This document shows positions 1 through 8,854 of a stretch of 64,000 nt of DNA, one piece after another. This stretch comes from Nocardioides mangrovi (lineage in GTDB: Bacteria > Actinomycetota > Actinomycetes > Propionibacteriales > Nocardioidaceae): positions 156,169 through 220,168 of the forward strand of contig NZ_JAIQZJ010000004.1 in assembly GCF_020073815.1 (NCBI RefSeq), read 5' to 3'. The notes beneath the pieces were generated by a model. It saw only the letters and a list, made by a program, of their open reading frames with translations, made no database searches and was not told the DNA's origin. The position numbers and the translations under genes are program-made. How positions within the stretch are numbered: the stretch's first letter is position 1; each line of letters begins with the position of its first letter.

Positions 1-20
1 GTCATCGCTAGCGTCCTTCC

Positions 21-767
21 ATGGACCTCGGACTCGCCGACGCGCCCGCACTCGTCACCGGAGGCAACCGGGGGATCGGCCTGGCCGTCGCCCATGCGCT
101 TGCCCGGGAGGGTGCGCGGGTCGCGCTGCTCGGCCGCGACGCCGCCGCCCTGGCCGCCGCCGCGACGGCGGTCGGGCGGGGCACGCTGACGGTCACCGCC
201 GACACCACCGACGACGCCGCCGTGCGGGCCGCCGTGGAGACCGTGGTCCAGGAGCTCGGCGGTCTCGACGTGGTCGTCAACGCCGCTGCGCCACGGGCGC
301 AGCCGGGCCAGCCGACCGGCCTCGCAGGCCTGGACGATGCCGACCTGCTGCACCAGGTCGACACCAAGGCGCTCGGCTACGCGCGGGTCGTGCGCGCGGC
401 CGCGCCGCACCTCGAGCGCGGCGGCGGGCGGGTGGTGAACATCAGCGGCATGAACGCGCGCTCCACCGGGTCGATCGCCGGGTCGGTGCGCAACATCGCC
501 GTCGTCGCGATCACCAAGAACCTCGCCGACGAGCTCGGTCCCCGGGGCGTCACGGCCACCTGCGTGCACCCCGGGCTCACCGTCACCGAGCGGGTCGAGG
601 GCGACCCGGCCTACCTGGAGCAGGCGAGCCGCAACGGCATCGGACGACCGGTCACCGCCGACGATGTCGCGGCGGTGGTCACCTTCCTGGCCTCGCCCCG
701 CGGGGCCGTCGCCAACGGTGCGGTGATCACCGTCGACGGCGGCCGGCCGGGGCCGATCTGGACCTGA
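21..767 (+). CDS. SDR-family protein with degenerate active site
   Basis: A 248-residue Rossmann protein of the short-chain dehydrogenase/reductase family. The cofactor loop TGGNRGIG is at residues 13-20 and the NAAA-type motif near 87-90. Ser142 in the VNISG strand is in the catalytic position. Alignment by the flanking helix (AVVAITKNLADELG) puts Gly154 and Asn158 where the YxxxK catalytic Tyr and Lys should be (GSVRN), so ordinary SDR redox chemistry is doubtful. The closing VDGG motif is intact. It stands alone on the plus strand, convergent with the acyl-CoA dehydrogenase downstream. Family membership is secure; function is unknown. It could be a non-redox lyase, hydratase or binding homologue. 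Confidence 0.85.
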   Translation: MDLGLADAPALVTGGNRGIGLAVAHALAREGARVALLGRDAAALAAAATAVGRGTLTVTADTTDDAAVRAAVETVVQELGGLDVVVNAAAPRAQPGQPTGLAGLDDADLLHQVDTKALGYARVVRAAAPHLERGGGRVVNISGMNARSTGSIAGSVRNIAVVAITKNLADELGPRGVTATCVHPGLTVTERVEGDPAYLEQASRNGIGRPVTADDVAAVVTFLASPRGAVANGAVITVDGGRPGPIWT

Positions 768-809
768 GCACCCCCGTGGCCCAGCAGATCGGGGTCCAGC
801 AGTCCAGCT

Positions 810-1943
810 CTAGAAGATCGACTTCGCGATGATCTCGCGCTGGATCTCGTTGGTGCCGCCGAAGATCGGCGGCGCCAGGGCGCGGCGCACCTGGAACTCC
901 ATGCCGTACTCGCGGGCGTAGCCCGCACCGCCCATCAGCTGCATGCCCTCGAGCGCCGCCTTGCGGGCCACCTCGGTCGCACGCATCTTGGCCATCGAGG
1001 ACTCACGGGCGAGGCCGTCCTCGTGGCCCTCGTCGATCGCCTGGGCGACGTCGTACACGAAGGCGCGGGTGGTCTCGATGTCGGTGGCGAGGTCGGCGAC
1101 GCGGTGCCGCAGCGCCTGGAAGTCCGAGATCGGCTGGCCGAAGGCGTCGCGCTGGCGCATGTAGGCGACGGCGTCCTCGAGCGCGCGGCGGGCGTTGCCG
1201 ATGCTGAACGCGGCGATGATCATCCGTTCGACCGAGAGCCCGCGCATCAGGTGCTTCCAGCCCTGGCCGGGCTCGCCGACGACGGCGGAGGCGGACACCC
1301 GGGCGCCGGTGAAGAAGACGTCGTTGCAGGTGCGCGCCTCCATGGTCCGCACCTCGCGCATCTCGATGCCCGGGGTGGCGCACGGGACCATGAGCAGGGT
1401 GAGCCCGGTGTGCTTGGGGCCCGAGGTGTCCTCACGGACCAGGGTGAGCATGTGCTCGGCGACGTGGGCCGCCGAGATCCAGGTCTTCTGGCCGTCGAGG
1501 ACGTACTCGTCGCCGTCGCGCACCCCGCGGGTCCGGACGGCGCCGAGGTCCGAGCCGGTGCCCGGCTCGGACAGGGCGATCGCCTCGATCCGGCCGGCGG
1601 CCAGGTTGGAGACGATCGTCTTCTTCTGCTCCTCGGTGCCCCACTTGAGATAGGTCTGCGCGGCGGTCAGACCGGTGGAGTAGCCGAGCACGGGAGCCAG
1701 GCCGCGGTTGGTCTCCTCGAGGAAGACGCACTCGTCGACGAAGCCGGCGCCGCCCCCGCCGTACTCCGACGGGAGGGAGACGCCGAGCCACCCGAGCGCG
1801 GCCATCTTCTCGAGGATGACCGGGCTGTTGGCGATCGCCTCGTGGTCGGTCAGCTCCTCGAGGCCGGCGAAGCCGCCGACCTCGCGGGCGCAGAAGTCCT
1901 CGATGGCGGCCGCGAACTCGAGCCGCTCGGCGTCCAGGCGCAT
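810..1943 (-). CDS. acyl-CoA dehydrogenase
   Basis: A 377-residue FAD-dependent acyl-CoA dehydrogenase that would introduce an alpha,beta double bond into an acyl-CoA. The FAD/substrate loop (ALSEPGTGSD) and the C-terminal QLMGGAGYAREY and GGTNEIQREI motifs are present. The usual MCAD-type catalytic Glu is replaced by Gly362 (IFGGT). Glu239 in the GLSVERMI helix sits where isovaleryl- and long-chain-type enzymes carry their base, so it is probably active with that geometry. Its ATG lies 3 bases beyond the stop of the MenB/BadI-like gene, which is transcribed first, so the two form an operon. This suggests a cyclic or branched acyl-CoA substrate, but that is inference. Confidence 0.93.
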   Translation of the reverse strand: MRLDAERLEFAAAIEDFCAREVGGFAGLEELTDHEAIANSPVILEKMAALGWLGVSLPSEYGGGGAGFVDECVFLEETNRGLAPVLGYSTGLTAAQTYLKWGTEEQKKTIVSNLAAGRIEAIALSEPGTGSDLGAVRTRGVRDGDEYVLDGQKTWISAAHVAEHMLTLVREDTSGPKHTGLTLLMVPCATPGIEMREVRTMEARTCNDVFFTGARVSASAVVGEPGQGWKHLMRGLSVERMIIAAFSIGNARRALEDAVAYMRQRDAFGQPISDFQALRHRVADLATDIETTRAFVYDVAQAIDEGHEDGLARESSMAKMRATEVARKAALEGMQLMGGAGYAREYGMEFQVRRALAPPIFGGTNEIQREIIAKSIF

Positions 1944-1946
1944 GCC

Positions 1947-2741
1947 TCAGTTCCCCCGGTACGCCGAGAAGTCGGGCTGGCGCTTCTCGTTGAAGGCGGT
2001 GATGCCCTCCTTGGACTCCTCGGTCTCGCCGAACATCTTCAGCGTCGTGTAGGCCATGTTGCCGACGCTGATGAAGTGCTCGGTGTCGGTGTTGAAGGAC
2101 TGCTTGAGCACCTTGAGCGCGGTGGGGGAGTAGGAGTTCATGGTCTTGGCCCACTCGCGCACCTCGTCCTTGAGCGAGGCGGCCGGGACGACCTTGTTGA
2201 CCAGGCCCCAGTCCAGCGCCTCCTCGGCGGTGAGCCGGCGCAGCATGAACCAGATCTCGCGGGCGCGCTTCTCGCCGACGACGCGGGCGAGGTAGCCGGA
2301 GCCGAGGCCGGCGTCGAAGGAGCCGACGCGCGGGCCGTTCTGGCCGAAGGTCGCGGTGTCGGCCGCGATGGTGAGGTCGGCGAGCACGTGGAGCACGTGG
2401 CCGCCGCCGATCGCGATGCCGTTGACGGCGGCGATGACGGGCTTGGGCACGTCGCGGATCACGCGGTGCAGGGACTCGACCTCGAAGAGGCCGCTGACCG
2501 ACGGGCCGTAGTCCCCGGTCTCCATCCGCTGCTTCTGGTCACCGCCCGAGCAGAACGCCTTGTCGCCGGCGCCGGTCAGGCAGATGGTGCCGACCTCGTC
2601 GCTGGCCCAGGCCCGCTTGAAGCTCAGCACGAGCTCGTCGACGGTGCGGGCGCGGAAGGCGTTGTAGCGCTCGGGCCGGTTGATGGTGATCCAGGCGAGA
2701 CCGTCCTCGACCTCGTACGTCACGTCCGTGAAGTCGTCCAT
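1947..2741 (-). CDS. crotonase-fold MenB/BadI-type hydrolase or synthase
   Basis: A 264-residue crotonase. The ATG at 2741 is chosen because it follows a GAGGA ribosome site and begins the conserved block. The oxyanion-hole region FCSGGDQ, the IGGGH loop and the GPRVGSFD segment are diagnostic of the MenB/BadI branch, not ordinary enoyl-CoA hydratases. MenB closes the naphthoquinone ring. BadI, its close relative, hydrolytically opens 2-oxocyclohexanecarboxyl-CoA to pimelyl-CoA. The segment IRDVPKPVIA resembles BadI, whereas GGGHVLH is shared with MenB. No menaquinone gene is nearby, while ligases, acyl-CoA dehydrogenases and a benzoyl-CoA-reductase-like operon are, so a ring-opening role is favoured but unproven. 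Confidence 0.88.
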   Translation of the reverse strand: MDDFTDVTYEVEDGLAWITINRPERYNAFRARTVDELVLSFKRAWASDEVGTICLTGAGDKAFCSGGDQKQRMETGDYGPSVSGLFEVESLHRVIRDVPKPVIAAVNGIAIGGGHVLHVLADLTIAADTATFGQNGPRVGSFDAGLGSGYLARVVGEKRAREIWFMLRRLTAEEALDWGLVNKVVPAASLKDEVREWAKTMNSYSPTALKVLKQSFNTDTEHFISVGNMAYTTLKMFGETEESKEGITAFNEKRQPDFSAYRGN

Positions 2742-2813
2742 TGCGATCCTCGGTGTCCTCTCTCCTCGGGCCCTGCCCGCTTTGGCCTGACCATTGCCGA
2801 CTGTAGGTCGGCG

Positions 2814-2825
2814 GAACGATCGTTC
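2814..2825. promoter_or_regulatory. 12-bp perfect palindrome in divergent promoter region
   Basis: GAACGATCGTTC lies in the 182-bp gap between the minus-strand crotonase/acyl-CoA dehydrogenase pair and the plus-strand ligase operon. Size and position fit the operator of a TetR-type regulator controlling both directions. No TetR gene is visible in the window, so the regulator is unknown. Confidence 0.5.
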
Positions 2826-2923
2826 ACAAGTGCCCTGCGGTGTTCCGACTGGTGGTGTCGACATCCACATCGGGCCCGGCGGTCGCGGTGGTCCGCTCCG
2901 GGCCGCCCGACGATGCTCGACGG

Positions 2924-4558
2924 GTGACCGACGACTTCCCGACCCTGTGCGCGTCCTTCCAGGCCGTGGCCGCCGAGGGCGGTGACCGGCTCGCCCTCGC
3001 GGCACCCGGTCACCCCGGCATCACCTGGCGGGAGTACGCCGAGCAGGTGGCCGGCCTCGCGGTCGGCTTCGCCGCTCTCGGCGTACGACGGGGCGAGCGG
3101 GTCGCGCTGCTCATGGGCCCGCGCCCCGAGTTCTCGGTGGCCGACACCGCGCTGCTGCACGCGGGAGCCACGCCGTACTCCCTCCAGGAGAGCGAGCCCG
3201 TCGACCGCCTCGTCGCCCTGCTGGGCGTGGCCGGCAGCCGCGTCCTCGTGACCGACGCGCGGCTCCTGCCGCTGGCCCGCGACGCCGCCGCACGGATGCC
3301 GCTGACGCTCGTGAGCGTCGACGGGCCGGCCGACGGGGTGCTCGGGCTCGACGACGTGCGAGCGGCGGCGGACCCGGATGCCGACGCGGCGGCGCTCTGG
3401 CGCGCGGTCACCCCGGACGACATCGCGACGCTGATCTTCACCTCCGGGACGACGGGGGTGCCGAAGGCGGTCCAGCTCTCGCACCGGGCGATCTCCTCCT
3501 CCGCCGCCGACACGTTCGCGCTCGCGCCGGTCACGCGCTTCGGCGAGGTGCTCTCCTACCTCCCCCTCAACCACATCGCCGAGCGGTTCATGAGCCACTA
3601 CGCGGGCCTGACCGCGGGGCTGACCGTGCACTCGGTCCCGGACCCGGCGACGCTCTACGACGAGATCGTCCGGGTCCGGCCGACCCGGTTCTTCGGAGTT
3701 CCCCGCATCTACGAGAAGCTCGTCGACCGGATCCGCGCGCTGCTCGACGCGGACCCGTCGCTCGACGCCGACGGGCTGCGCGCGGCGGTCGGCCTCGACC
3801 GCGCCGAGTACCTCGGCGTCGCGACCGCGCCGGCGGCGTACGAGATGCTCGCCTACCTCCACGCGGTCGGCTTCCCGGTCTCCGACATCTGGGGCATGTC
3901 CGAGGCGGTGATGTGCACGCTCAACCCGCCCGGCGACATCCGGCTCGGGACGGTGGGGCGCTTCCTGCCCGGCATGGAGGGGCGCATCGCCGAGGACGGC
4001 GAGGTCCAGGTCCGGGGGCGGCACGTCTTCTCCGGCTACGTCGGCGACCCGGACCGGACGGCCGAGATCCTCGGCGCCGACGGCTGGGTCCGGACCGGCG
4101 ACCTGGGCCGCATCGACGACGACTACCTCACCATCCTCGGCCGGAAGAAGGAGCTGCTGATCACGGCGACCGGCAAGAACCTGATGCCGGCGGTGATCGA
4201 GGGCGCGGTCAAGAGCGCCTCGCCGCTCATCGACCACGTCGTCGCGATCGCCGACGGACGCCGCTACGTCACCGCGCTGGTCGCCCTCGACGAGGACCAG
4301 CTCCGCTCCTTCGCCGCGGGTCGCGGCCTCACCGGCGACTTCGCCGAGCTCGCCGCGAGCCCGGAGGTCCGCGCCGAGGTCGATGCCGCCGTCCGTGCCG
4401 GCAACGAGAGGCTGGCGAAGCCGGAGACCGTCCGGGGCTTCGCGATCGCGGACGCGCCGTGGCCGCCCGGAGGCGACGAGGTCACCACCACCGCCAAGCT
4501 CCGGCGCGCCGAGATCACCACCAAGTACGCCACCACGATCGAGAGGCTCTACGCATGA
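2924..4558 (+). CDS. long-chain-type acyl-CoA synthetase (AMP-forming)
   Basis: A 544-residue ANL-superfamily ligase. The GTG at 2924 is preferred over an upstream ATG because the conserved N-terminus starts there. The P-loop FTSGTTGVPKA, the WGMSEA motif, the RTGDLG hinge region and the FACL-type GRKKELLITATGKN block are present, and a candidate acylating Lys lies in TTTAKLRR near the C-terminus. It would activate a carboxylic acid to its CoA thioester via an acyl-adenylate. It overlaps the next ligase by 4 bases (ATGA), so the two are co-translated. Two consecutive ligases imply activation of two substrates or intermediates; specificity cannot be read. Confidence 0.92.
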   Translation: MTDDFPTLCASFQAVAAEGGDRLALAAPGHPGITWREYAEQVAGLAVGFAALGVRRGERVALLMGPRPEFSVADTALLHAGATPYSLQESEPVDRLVALLGVAGSRVLVTDARLLPLARDAAARMPLTLVSVDGPADGVLGLDDVRAAADPDADAAALWRAVTPDDIATLIFTSGTTGVPKAVQLSHRAISSSAADTFALAPVTRFGEVLSYLPLNHIAERFMSHYAGLTAGLTVHSVPDPATLYDEIVRVRPTRFFGVPRIYEKLVDRIRALLDADPSLDADGLRAAVGLDRAEYLGVATAPAAYEMLAYLHAVGFPVSDIWGMSEAVMCTLNPPGDIRLGTVGRFLPGMEGRIAEDGEVQVRGRHVFSGYVGDPDRTAEILGADGWVRTGDLGRIDDDYLTILGRKKELLITATGKNLMPAVIEGAVKSASPLIDHVVAIADGRRYVTALVALDEDQLRSFAAGRGLTGDFAELAASPEVRAEVDAAVRAGNERLAKPETVRGFAIADAPWPPGGDEVTTTAKLRRAEITTKYATTIERLYA

Positions 4559-6213
4559 CCGCGTTCGACGTCGAGACCCTGCGCGGCCGCCGGGCCGACC
4601 AGCGGTGGAACCGCATGTCGGTGGGCGACCTGCTCGAGCGGGTCACCTGGAGCACGCCCGACAAGGTCGCCCTCGTGGGCTGGGCCGGCGCGTTCTCCGA
4701 ACCGCGCTTCGAGCGGGTCACGTACGCCGAGGGCGACCGGATCGCCAACCAGGTCGCCCACGCGCTGCTCGCCGAGGGCGCACAGCCGGGCGACCGGGTG
4801 CTGCTCTACTGCGACAACTCCGTCGAGGCGCTGCTCACGATGGTCGGCATCGCCAAGGCCGGGATGGTCGCCGTACCGGTCAACTCGCTGCTCGCTCCGG
4901 ACGTGCTGCGCCACGCCCTCGAGCTGGTCGAGCCCGCGGTCGTGGTGGCCGACGCCGGGCTGGTGGCGCGCGGAGCCGAGGTGCTCGCGGCCCACGGCCG
5001 GACGCCCGCGGCCCTCATCGAGGTCGACGGGGAGGCCGGCCCGGGCGGCCGCTCGTTCGGCGCCTGGATCGACGCCCAGCCGACCCACGAGGTCGACGTG
5101 CCCGTCAGCGGCGACGACATCTGGGCGCTGCTCTTCACGTCCGGCACCACCTCGATGCCCAAGGCCTCGATGACGGCGCACTCCTACACCTACCTGAGCG
5201 GCTACGCCTACGCGATGTCGCAGACCCGCGGGCTGCGCTACGAGACCGACCTCGTGCTCGCGACCTTCCTCCCGATCGTCTACCACTGCGGCCACAACTC
5301 GGGGATCGTGCCGGCCTGGATGAGCGGCGGCACGGCGGTGGTCGGGCGCCGGCCCGACGACGTCGGCCTGGCCGAGGCAGTGACGCGCGAGAAGGTGACG
5401 TCGGTCTGGGCGGGCTCGCCGCTGTGGGTCGAGCGCCTGGTGGCCGTGGCCGAGCAGCGCGACGACATCGACCTGTCCTCGCTGACGACGGTCATGTTCT
5501 CGTGGGGCGCGATGGGGGCGGACCTGCTGCCGCGGCTGGCGGCGGTGGCGCCCCAGGCCCAGCCGCTCGAGGTCTTCGGGCAGACCGAGTCGCAGTCGTG
5601 CTTCCGGTTCTGGCCCCAGATGCACCCCGACCGGGCCGCCGAGGCCGTCGCGGGCACCAACCACGTCGGGCTCCCGACGCCACTGCTCGCCGCCGACGTC
5701 CACGATCCCGACGGCACCAGCCTGCGCGGTCGGGCCGGCGAGCCGGGCGAGGCCGTCTACCGCAGCCCGATGATCACGCAGGGCTACTACCGCAACCCGG
5801 AGGCGACCGCGGAGGCCTTCCGCGACGGGTGGTTCCACTCCGGGGACAGCTGCCGCTACGTCGAGCCGTCGGCGCAGGACCAGGTCATGGTCGACCGGCT
5901 CAAGGACGTCGTGAAGACGGGCGGCGAGAACGTCTCCAGCCTGCGTGTCGAGAACGTCCTGGCCGAGCACCCGGCCATCGCCCGCGTCGCCGTCGTCGGC
6001 CTGCCGGACCCGACCTGGGGCGAGCTCGTCACCGCCGTCGTCTCCCTCGTCCCGGGGGAGCTCGTCGAGGAGGCCGACCTCATCGCGTGGGCCCGCGCCC
6101 GGTTGGCCGGCTACGAGACCCCGAAGCGGGTCGTGTTCGTGGCAGACCTCCCCGAGACCGTGGGCGGCAAGGTGCGCAAGCACGAGCTCCGAGCCCGGCT
6201 CGCGAGCGCCTGA
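4555..6213 (+). CDS. acyl-CoA ligase (AMP-forming, FadD-like)
   Basis: A 552-residue ANL-superfamily ligase. It carries the adenylation P-loop FTSGTTSMPKA, an FGQTESQ motif, the FHSGDS hinge region, KTGGENVSS (A8 region) and the catalytic Lys in ETVGGKVRKHEL near residue 543. It resembles crotonobetaine/carnitine- and medium-chain-type CoA ligases more than its FACL neighbour. Its start overlaps the upstream stop, and its stop is one base before the following thioesterase, giving a ligase-ligase-thioesterase operon. It probably activates a short, branched or cyclic acid; the substrate is unknown. Confidence 0.92.
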   Translation: MTAFDVETLRGRRADQRWNRMSVGDLLERVTWSTPDKVALVGWAGAFSEPRFERVTYAEGDRIANQVAHALLAEGAQPGDRVLLYCDNSVEALLTMVGIAKAGMVAVPVNSLLAPDVLRHALELVEPAVVVADAGLVARGAEVLAAHGRTPAALIEVDGEAGPGGRSFGAWIDAQPTHEVDVPVSGDDIWALLFTSGTTSMPKASMTAHSYTYLSGYAYAMSQTRGLRYETDLVLATFLPIVYHCGHNSGIVPAWMSGGTAVVGRRPDDVGLAEAVTREKVTSVWAGSPLWVERLVAVAEQRDDIDLSSLTTVMFSWGAMGADLLPRLAAVAPQAQPLEVFGQTESQSCFRFWPQMHPDRAAEAVAGTNHVGLPTPLLAADVHDPDGTSLRGRAGEPGEAVYRSPMITQGYYRNPEATAEAFRDGWFHSGDSCRYVEPSAQDQVMVDRLKDVVKTGGENVSSLRVENVLAEHPAIARVAVVGLPDPTWGELVTAVVSLVPGELVEEADLIAWARARLAGYETPKRVVFVADLPETVGGKVRKHELRARLASA

Positions 6214-6214
6214 C

Positions 6215-7000
6215 ATGGCGTTCGTGCGCTCCGGCGCGGAGGAGCTCTTCGGGATCGAGCTGACGGTCGGCGAGGGCGAGGCGCGGGCCTCGATGCCGGT
6301 CGGCCCGTGGTTGGTCGGCCCGGACGGGCTGCCGTCGGCGGGGGCGCTCGGCGTGCTCGCCGATGACACCTTCGGGTACGCCGTCAACGCGGCCGCCCCG
6401 GGCGGCGGCTGGTCGTCGACCACCGAGCTGTCGGTCACCTTCGTCCGTCCGCTCCCGACCTCGGGGCGGGTGCACGGCCGGGCCCTCGTCGCCGCGAGCG
6501 ATGCGGCGGGAGGAGTGGCCCGGGGCGAGCTGCGCGACGACGCGGGCGAGCTCGTGGCCTACGGCCACGGTCGCAACAGGTACGTGGCGATCCCGCCGCC
6601 GCTCGAGGCGATCTCCTCCGGGCGGGTCGCCCACGGGCTGGAGCTGCCCGCCCCCGGCGAGGCCGCCGGTCTCCTCGCGATCCTCGGCGACGTCGAGGTC
6701 GCGGAGCCCGGGCTCCGCCTGACCCTCGGGCCGCGGCTCGGCAACCCCCGCGGCACGCTCCACGGCGGGATCTCGCTGGCGCTCTGCGAGCTCGCGGCGG
6801 TCTACGCGGTCCCGGGGCTCAGCACCACCAGCGCGTCGACGCACTACCTGCGGCCGGCGCCGATCGGCACCCGGCTGCTCGTCGAGCCGACGGTCCGGCA
6901 CCGCGGCCGCACCCTCGCGGTCGTCGAGGTGTCGGTCCGACGTGAGGACGGCGCCGAGTGCGTGCGCGCGACCGTGGTGCGGGAGGCGTCAGCGACGTAG
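6215..7000 (+). CDS. double-hotdog PaaI-like acyl-CoA thioesterase
   Basis: A 261-residue protein of two hotdog repeats. The second carries the PaaI signature NPRGTLHGGISLALCELA at about residues 175-195; the first retains ALGVLADDTFGY. The family hydrolyses acyl-CoA thioesters and often relieves CoA sequestration in catabolic pathways. The start codon follows the upstream ligase stop by one base. A clear paralogue of the same two-domain form lies at 15353-16126. The 3' end overlaps the convergent neighbouring gene by 12 bases. Thioesterase activity is inferred from fold. Confidence 0.82.
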   Translation: MAFVRSGAEELFGIELTVGEGEARASMPVGPWLVGPDGLPSAGALGVLADDTFGYAVNAAAPGGGWSSTTELSVTFVRPLPTSGRVHGRALVAASDAAGGVARGELRDDAGELVAYGHGRNRYVAIPPPLEAISSGRVAHGLELPAPGEAAGLLAILGDVEVAEPGLRLTLGPRLGNPRGTLHGGISLALCELAAVYAVPGLSTTSASTHYLRPAPIGTRLLVEPTVRHRGRTLAVVEVSVRREDGAECVRATVVREASAT

Positions 7001-7498
7001 GCCCATGGCCCCGCTGAGCGGCATCGGCCACGGCACCGCCGCGGCCTGCGCCACCCAGGCGTCGATCCCGGCAGCGACGTCGTCGGGGTAGGGCAGCGCC
7101 CGGCGGCTGTCGAGGTCGACGTGGACCAGCGCGATCTCGACCGTGCACGAGAGGACCTCCCGACGTCGGTCGAGGATCAGGGAGATCACGTGCCCCGCGC
7201 GGGAGGATCGCTCCAGGAAGAGCGTGTGCACGCTGAAGGGATCGCCCTCGTGCATCTCGCTGAAGTAGCGGATGTGGTGCTCGGCCGTGAAGACGCCCAT
7301 CCGCCTGTTCGCGCGGTAGTCACGGTCGATCCCGACGTCCCGGCAGATCCGGTCGGCGCCGTGGGCGCCGTAGTCGAGGTAGTGCCGCACGTTCATGTGC
7401 CCGTTGTCGTCGATGAACTCGGGGGCGACGGTGCCCTCGAGGACCGCCGGCACGGCGAGCACCTCGTCGTACGTCGGCTGCTGGGTGGTCGGTGGCAT
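6989..7498 (-). CDS. 4HBT-type acyl-CoA thioesterase
   Basis: A 169-residue single-hotdog protein. The FIDDNGHMNVRHYLDY motif near residues 28-43 is the hallmark of the 4-hydroxybenzoyl-CoA thioesterase-like family, in which the Asp of DxNGHM is important for catalysis. It resembles thioesterases found beside acyl-CoA and carnitine catabolic genes. It is convergent with the double-hotdog thioesterase and divergent from the MaoC gene. Substrate unknown; the family call is firm. Confidence 0.85.
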   Translation of the reverse strand: MPPTTQQPTYDEVLAVPAVLEGTVAPEFIDDNGHMNVRHYLDYGAHGADRICRDVGIDRDYRANRRMGVFTAEHHIRYFSEMHEGDPFSVHTLFLERSSRAGHVISLILDRRREVLSCTVEIALVHVDLDSRRALPYPDDVAAGIDAWVAQAAAVPWPMPLSGAMGLRR

Positions 7499-7623
7499 GG
7501 CGGCACCGTAGGACGCGGGAGCGCCGGGTGCGCAGCACCGCGGAGAGCGCGGGTGTGGGGCTCGACAGGTCGCGGGTCCGGCGTCCTTTGACCGGGCGGT
7601 CCCGCATCGTGTGTCGTCGTCGC

Positions 7624-8082
7624 ATGCTGGAGATCACCGTGGCCGAGCTGGCCGAGGCGCAGGGGCTCGACCTGGGCGCATCCCCGTGGATGGAGGTCAC
7701 CCAGGAGCGGGTCGGCACCTTCGCGGACGCGACCGACGACCACCAGTGGATCCACGTCGACACCGAGCGCGCGGCCGGCGGTCCCTTCGGCGGCACGATC
7801 GCGCACGGCTACCTGACCCTGTCGCTCGTGCCGGCGCTGCTCAAGCAGCTGATGGTGATCACCGACCACGGCCGGGGGACCAACTACGGGCTGGAGAAGG
7901 TGCGCTTCACCTCGGTCGTGCCCGTCGGCGCCGAGATCCGGCTGGCCGCCTCGATCCCCGGGGCGATCCGCCGCGACGACGGCGGCGTGCAGTACCGCGT
8001 CGCCCTCCGCGTCGAGGTGATGGGGCAGGAGAAGCCGGCGATGGTCGGCGAGTCGATCTACATGACCTACCCGGCGGGCTGA
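7624..8082 (+). CDS. MaoC-like (R)-specific enoyl-CoA hydratase
   Basis: A 152-residue hotdog protein with the hydratase-2 motif FADATDDHQWIHVD at residues 36-49. Its Asp and His are the catalytic pair in (R)-hydratases, and GGTIAHGYLTLSL follows. It would hydrate a trans-2-enoyl-CoA. It is a monocistronic plus-strand gene between divergent and convergent neighbours. ATG is taken at 7624 because the conserved sequence begins there. It adds a second hydratase type to a region that also has a crotonase-fold hydratase at 11886. Confidence 0.9.
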   Translation: MLEITVAELAEAQGLDLGASPWMEVTQERVGTFADATDDHQWIHVDTERAAGGPFGGTIAHGYLTLSLVPALLKQLMVITDHGRGTNYGLEKVRFTSVVPVGAEIRLAASIPGAIRRDDGGVQYRVALRVEVMGQEKPAMVGESIYMTYPAG

Positions 8083-8101
8083 GCCCTGCCCGGGGGCAGG
8101 A

Positions 8102-8854
8102 TCAGGCCTGGGTGGTCGGGCGGACGACGACCTCGGCCACGCCCATCCGGCGCGGCGCCCGGACGACGAAGGCGATGACGTCCGCGATGTCGCTCGGGAG
8201 CAGCGGCTCGACGTCGGCGAAGAGCCGTTCGTAGTGCTCCTGCACCGGCTGCTGCTGGTGGCCGAAGAGCTCGGTCTCGACGACGCCCGGCTCGATGACC
8301 GAGACCCGGACGTGGTGCGGCGCGAACTCCTGGCGCCACGACTCCGACGCGGCCGTCACCCCGAACTTCGTGGCGTTGTAGATCGCCACGTTGCGGTTGG
8401 CGAAGCGGCCCGCGATCGACGAGATGTTGACCAGGTCGGCGACCCGCCGCGGACCGGTCGCGGCCGCGTCCACGAGGTGGGGCAGGGCGGCCTTGGTGAC
8501 GTACATCAGCGCCTTGAGGTTGAGGTCGACCATGGTCTCCCACTCCTCGAGCGTCGCCTCGAGCGTGGGGCCGTTGAGCATCCGCCCGGCGTTGTTGACC
8601 ACCGTGTCGAGCCGGCCGAATCTCTCGACGGTCGCGGAGACCGCACCGGTGGCCGCGACCGGGTCCCGCAGGTCCGCGGGCAGGACGAGGCACCGCTCGC
8701 CGATCTCCGCGGCCAGCTCGTCGAGCCGGTCGGAGCGGCGGCCCACCACAGCCACCGCGGCGCCGTACGACGCGAGGGTGACCGCGACCGCGCGGCCGAT
8801 CCCGCTGGTCGCGCCGGTCACGAGGGCGACGGTGCCCTCGAGGTCGCGACTCAC
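8102..8854 (-). CDS. SDR-family oxidoreductase (canonical active site)
   Basis: A 250-residue classical SDR with TGATSGIG cofactor loop, NNAG, Ser in NISS and the complete YNATK catalytic Tyr/Lys pair, in contrast to the degenerate SDRs elsewhere in this region. It likely reduces or oxidises a hydroxy/keto group using NAD(P). Start is a GTG overlapping the stop of the upstream luciferase-like gene (GTGA), so it is the second gene of a two-gene minus-strand operon. Substrate unknown; 3-hydroxyacyl-CoA or ring-hydroxyl oxidation would fit the context. Confidence 0.9.
   Translation of the reverse strand: MSRDLEGTVALVTGATSGIGRAVAVTLASYGAAVAVVGRRSDRLDELAAEIGERCLVLPADLRDPVAATGAVSATVERFGRLDTVVNNAGRMLNGPTLEATLEEWETMVDLNLKALMYVTKAALPHLVDAAATGPRRVADLVNISSIAGRFANRNVAIYNATKFGVTAASESWRQEFAPHHVRVSVIEPGVVETELFGHQQQPVQEHYERLFADVEPLLPSDIADVIAFVVRAPRRMGVAEVVVRPTTQA

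Noticed and set aside
1023..2927. Long plus-strand open frame (634 codons) opposite the dehydrogenase and crotonase genes
   Set aside because: It is antisense to two clear families, has His/Asp/Gly-rich mirror composition and no domain; such frames are normal on the opposite strand of GC-rich genes.
1947..3005. Longer crotonase start at 3005
   Set aside because: The extension is Arg/Pro-rich and unconserved and crosses the divergent promoter; ATG at 2741 has a ribosome site and the family N-terminus.
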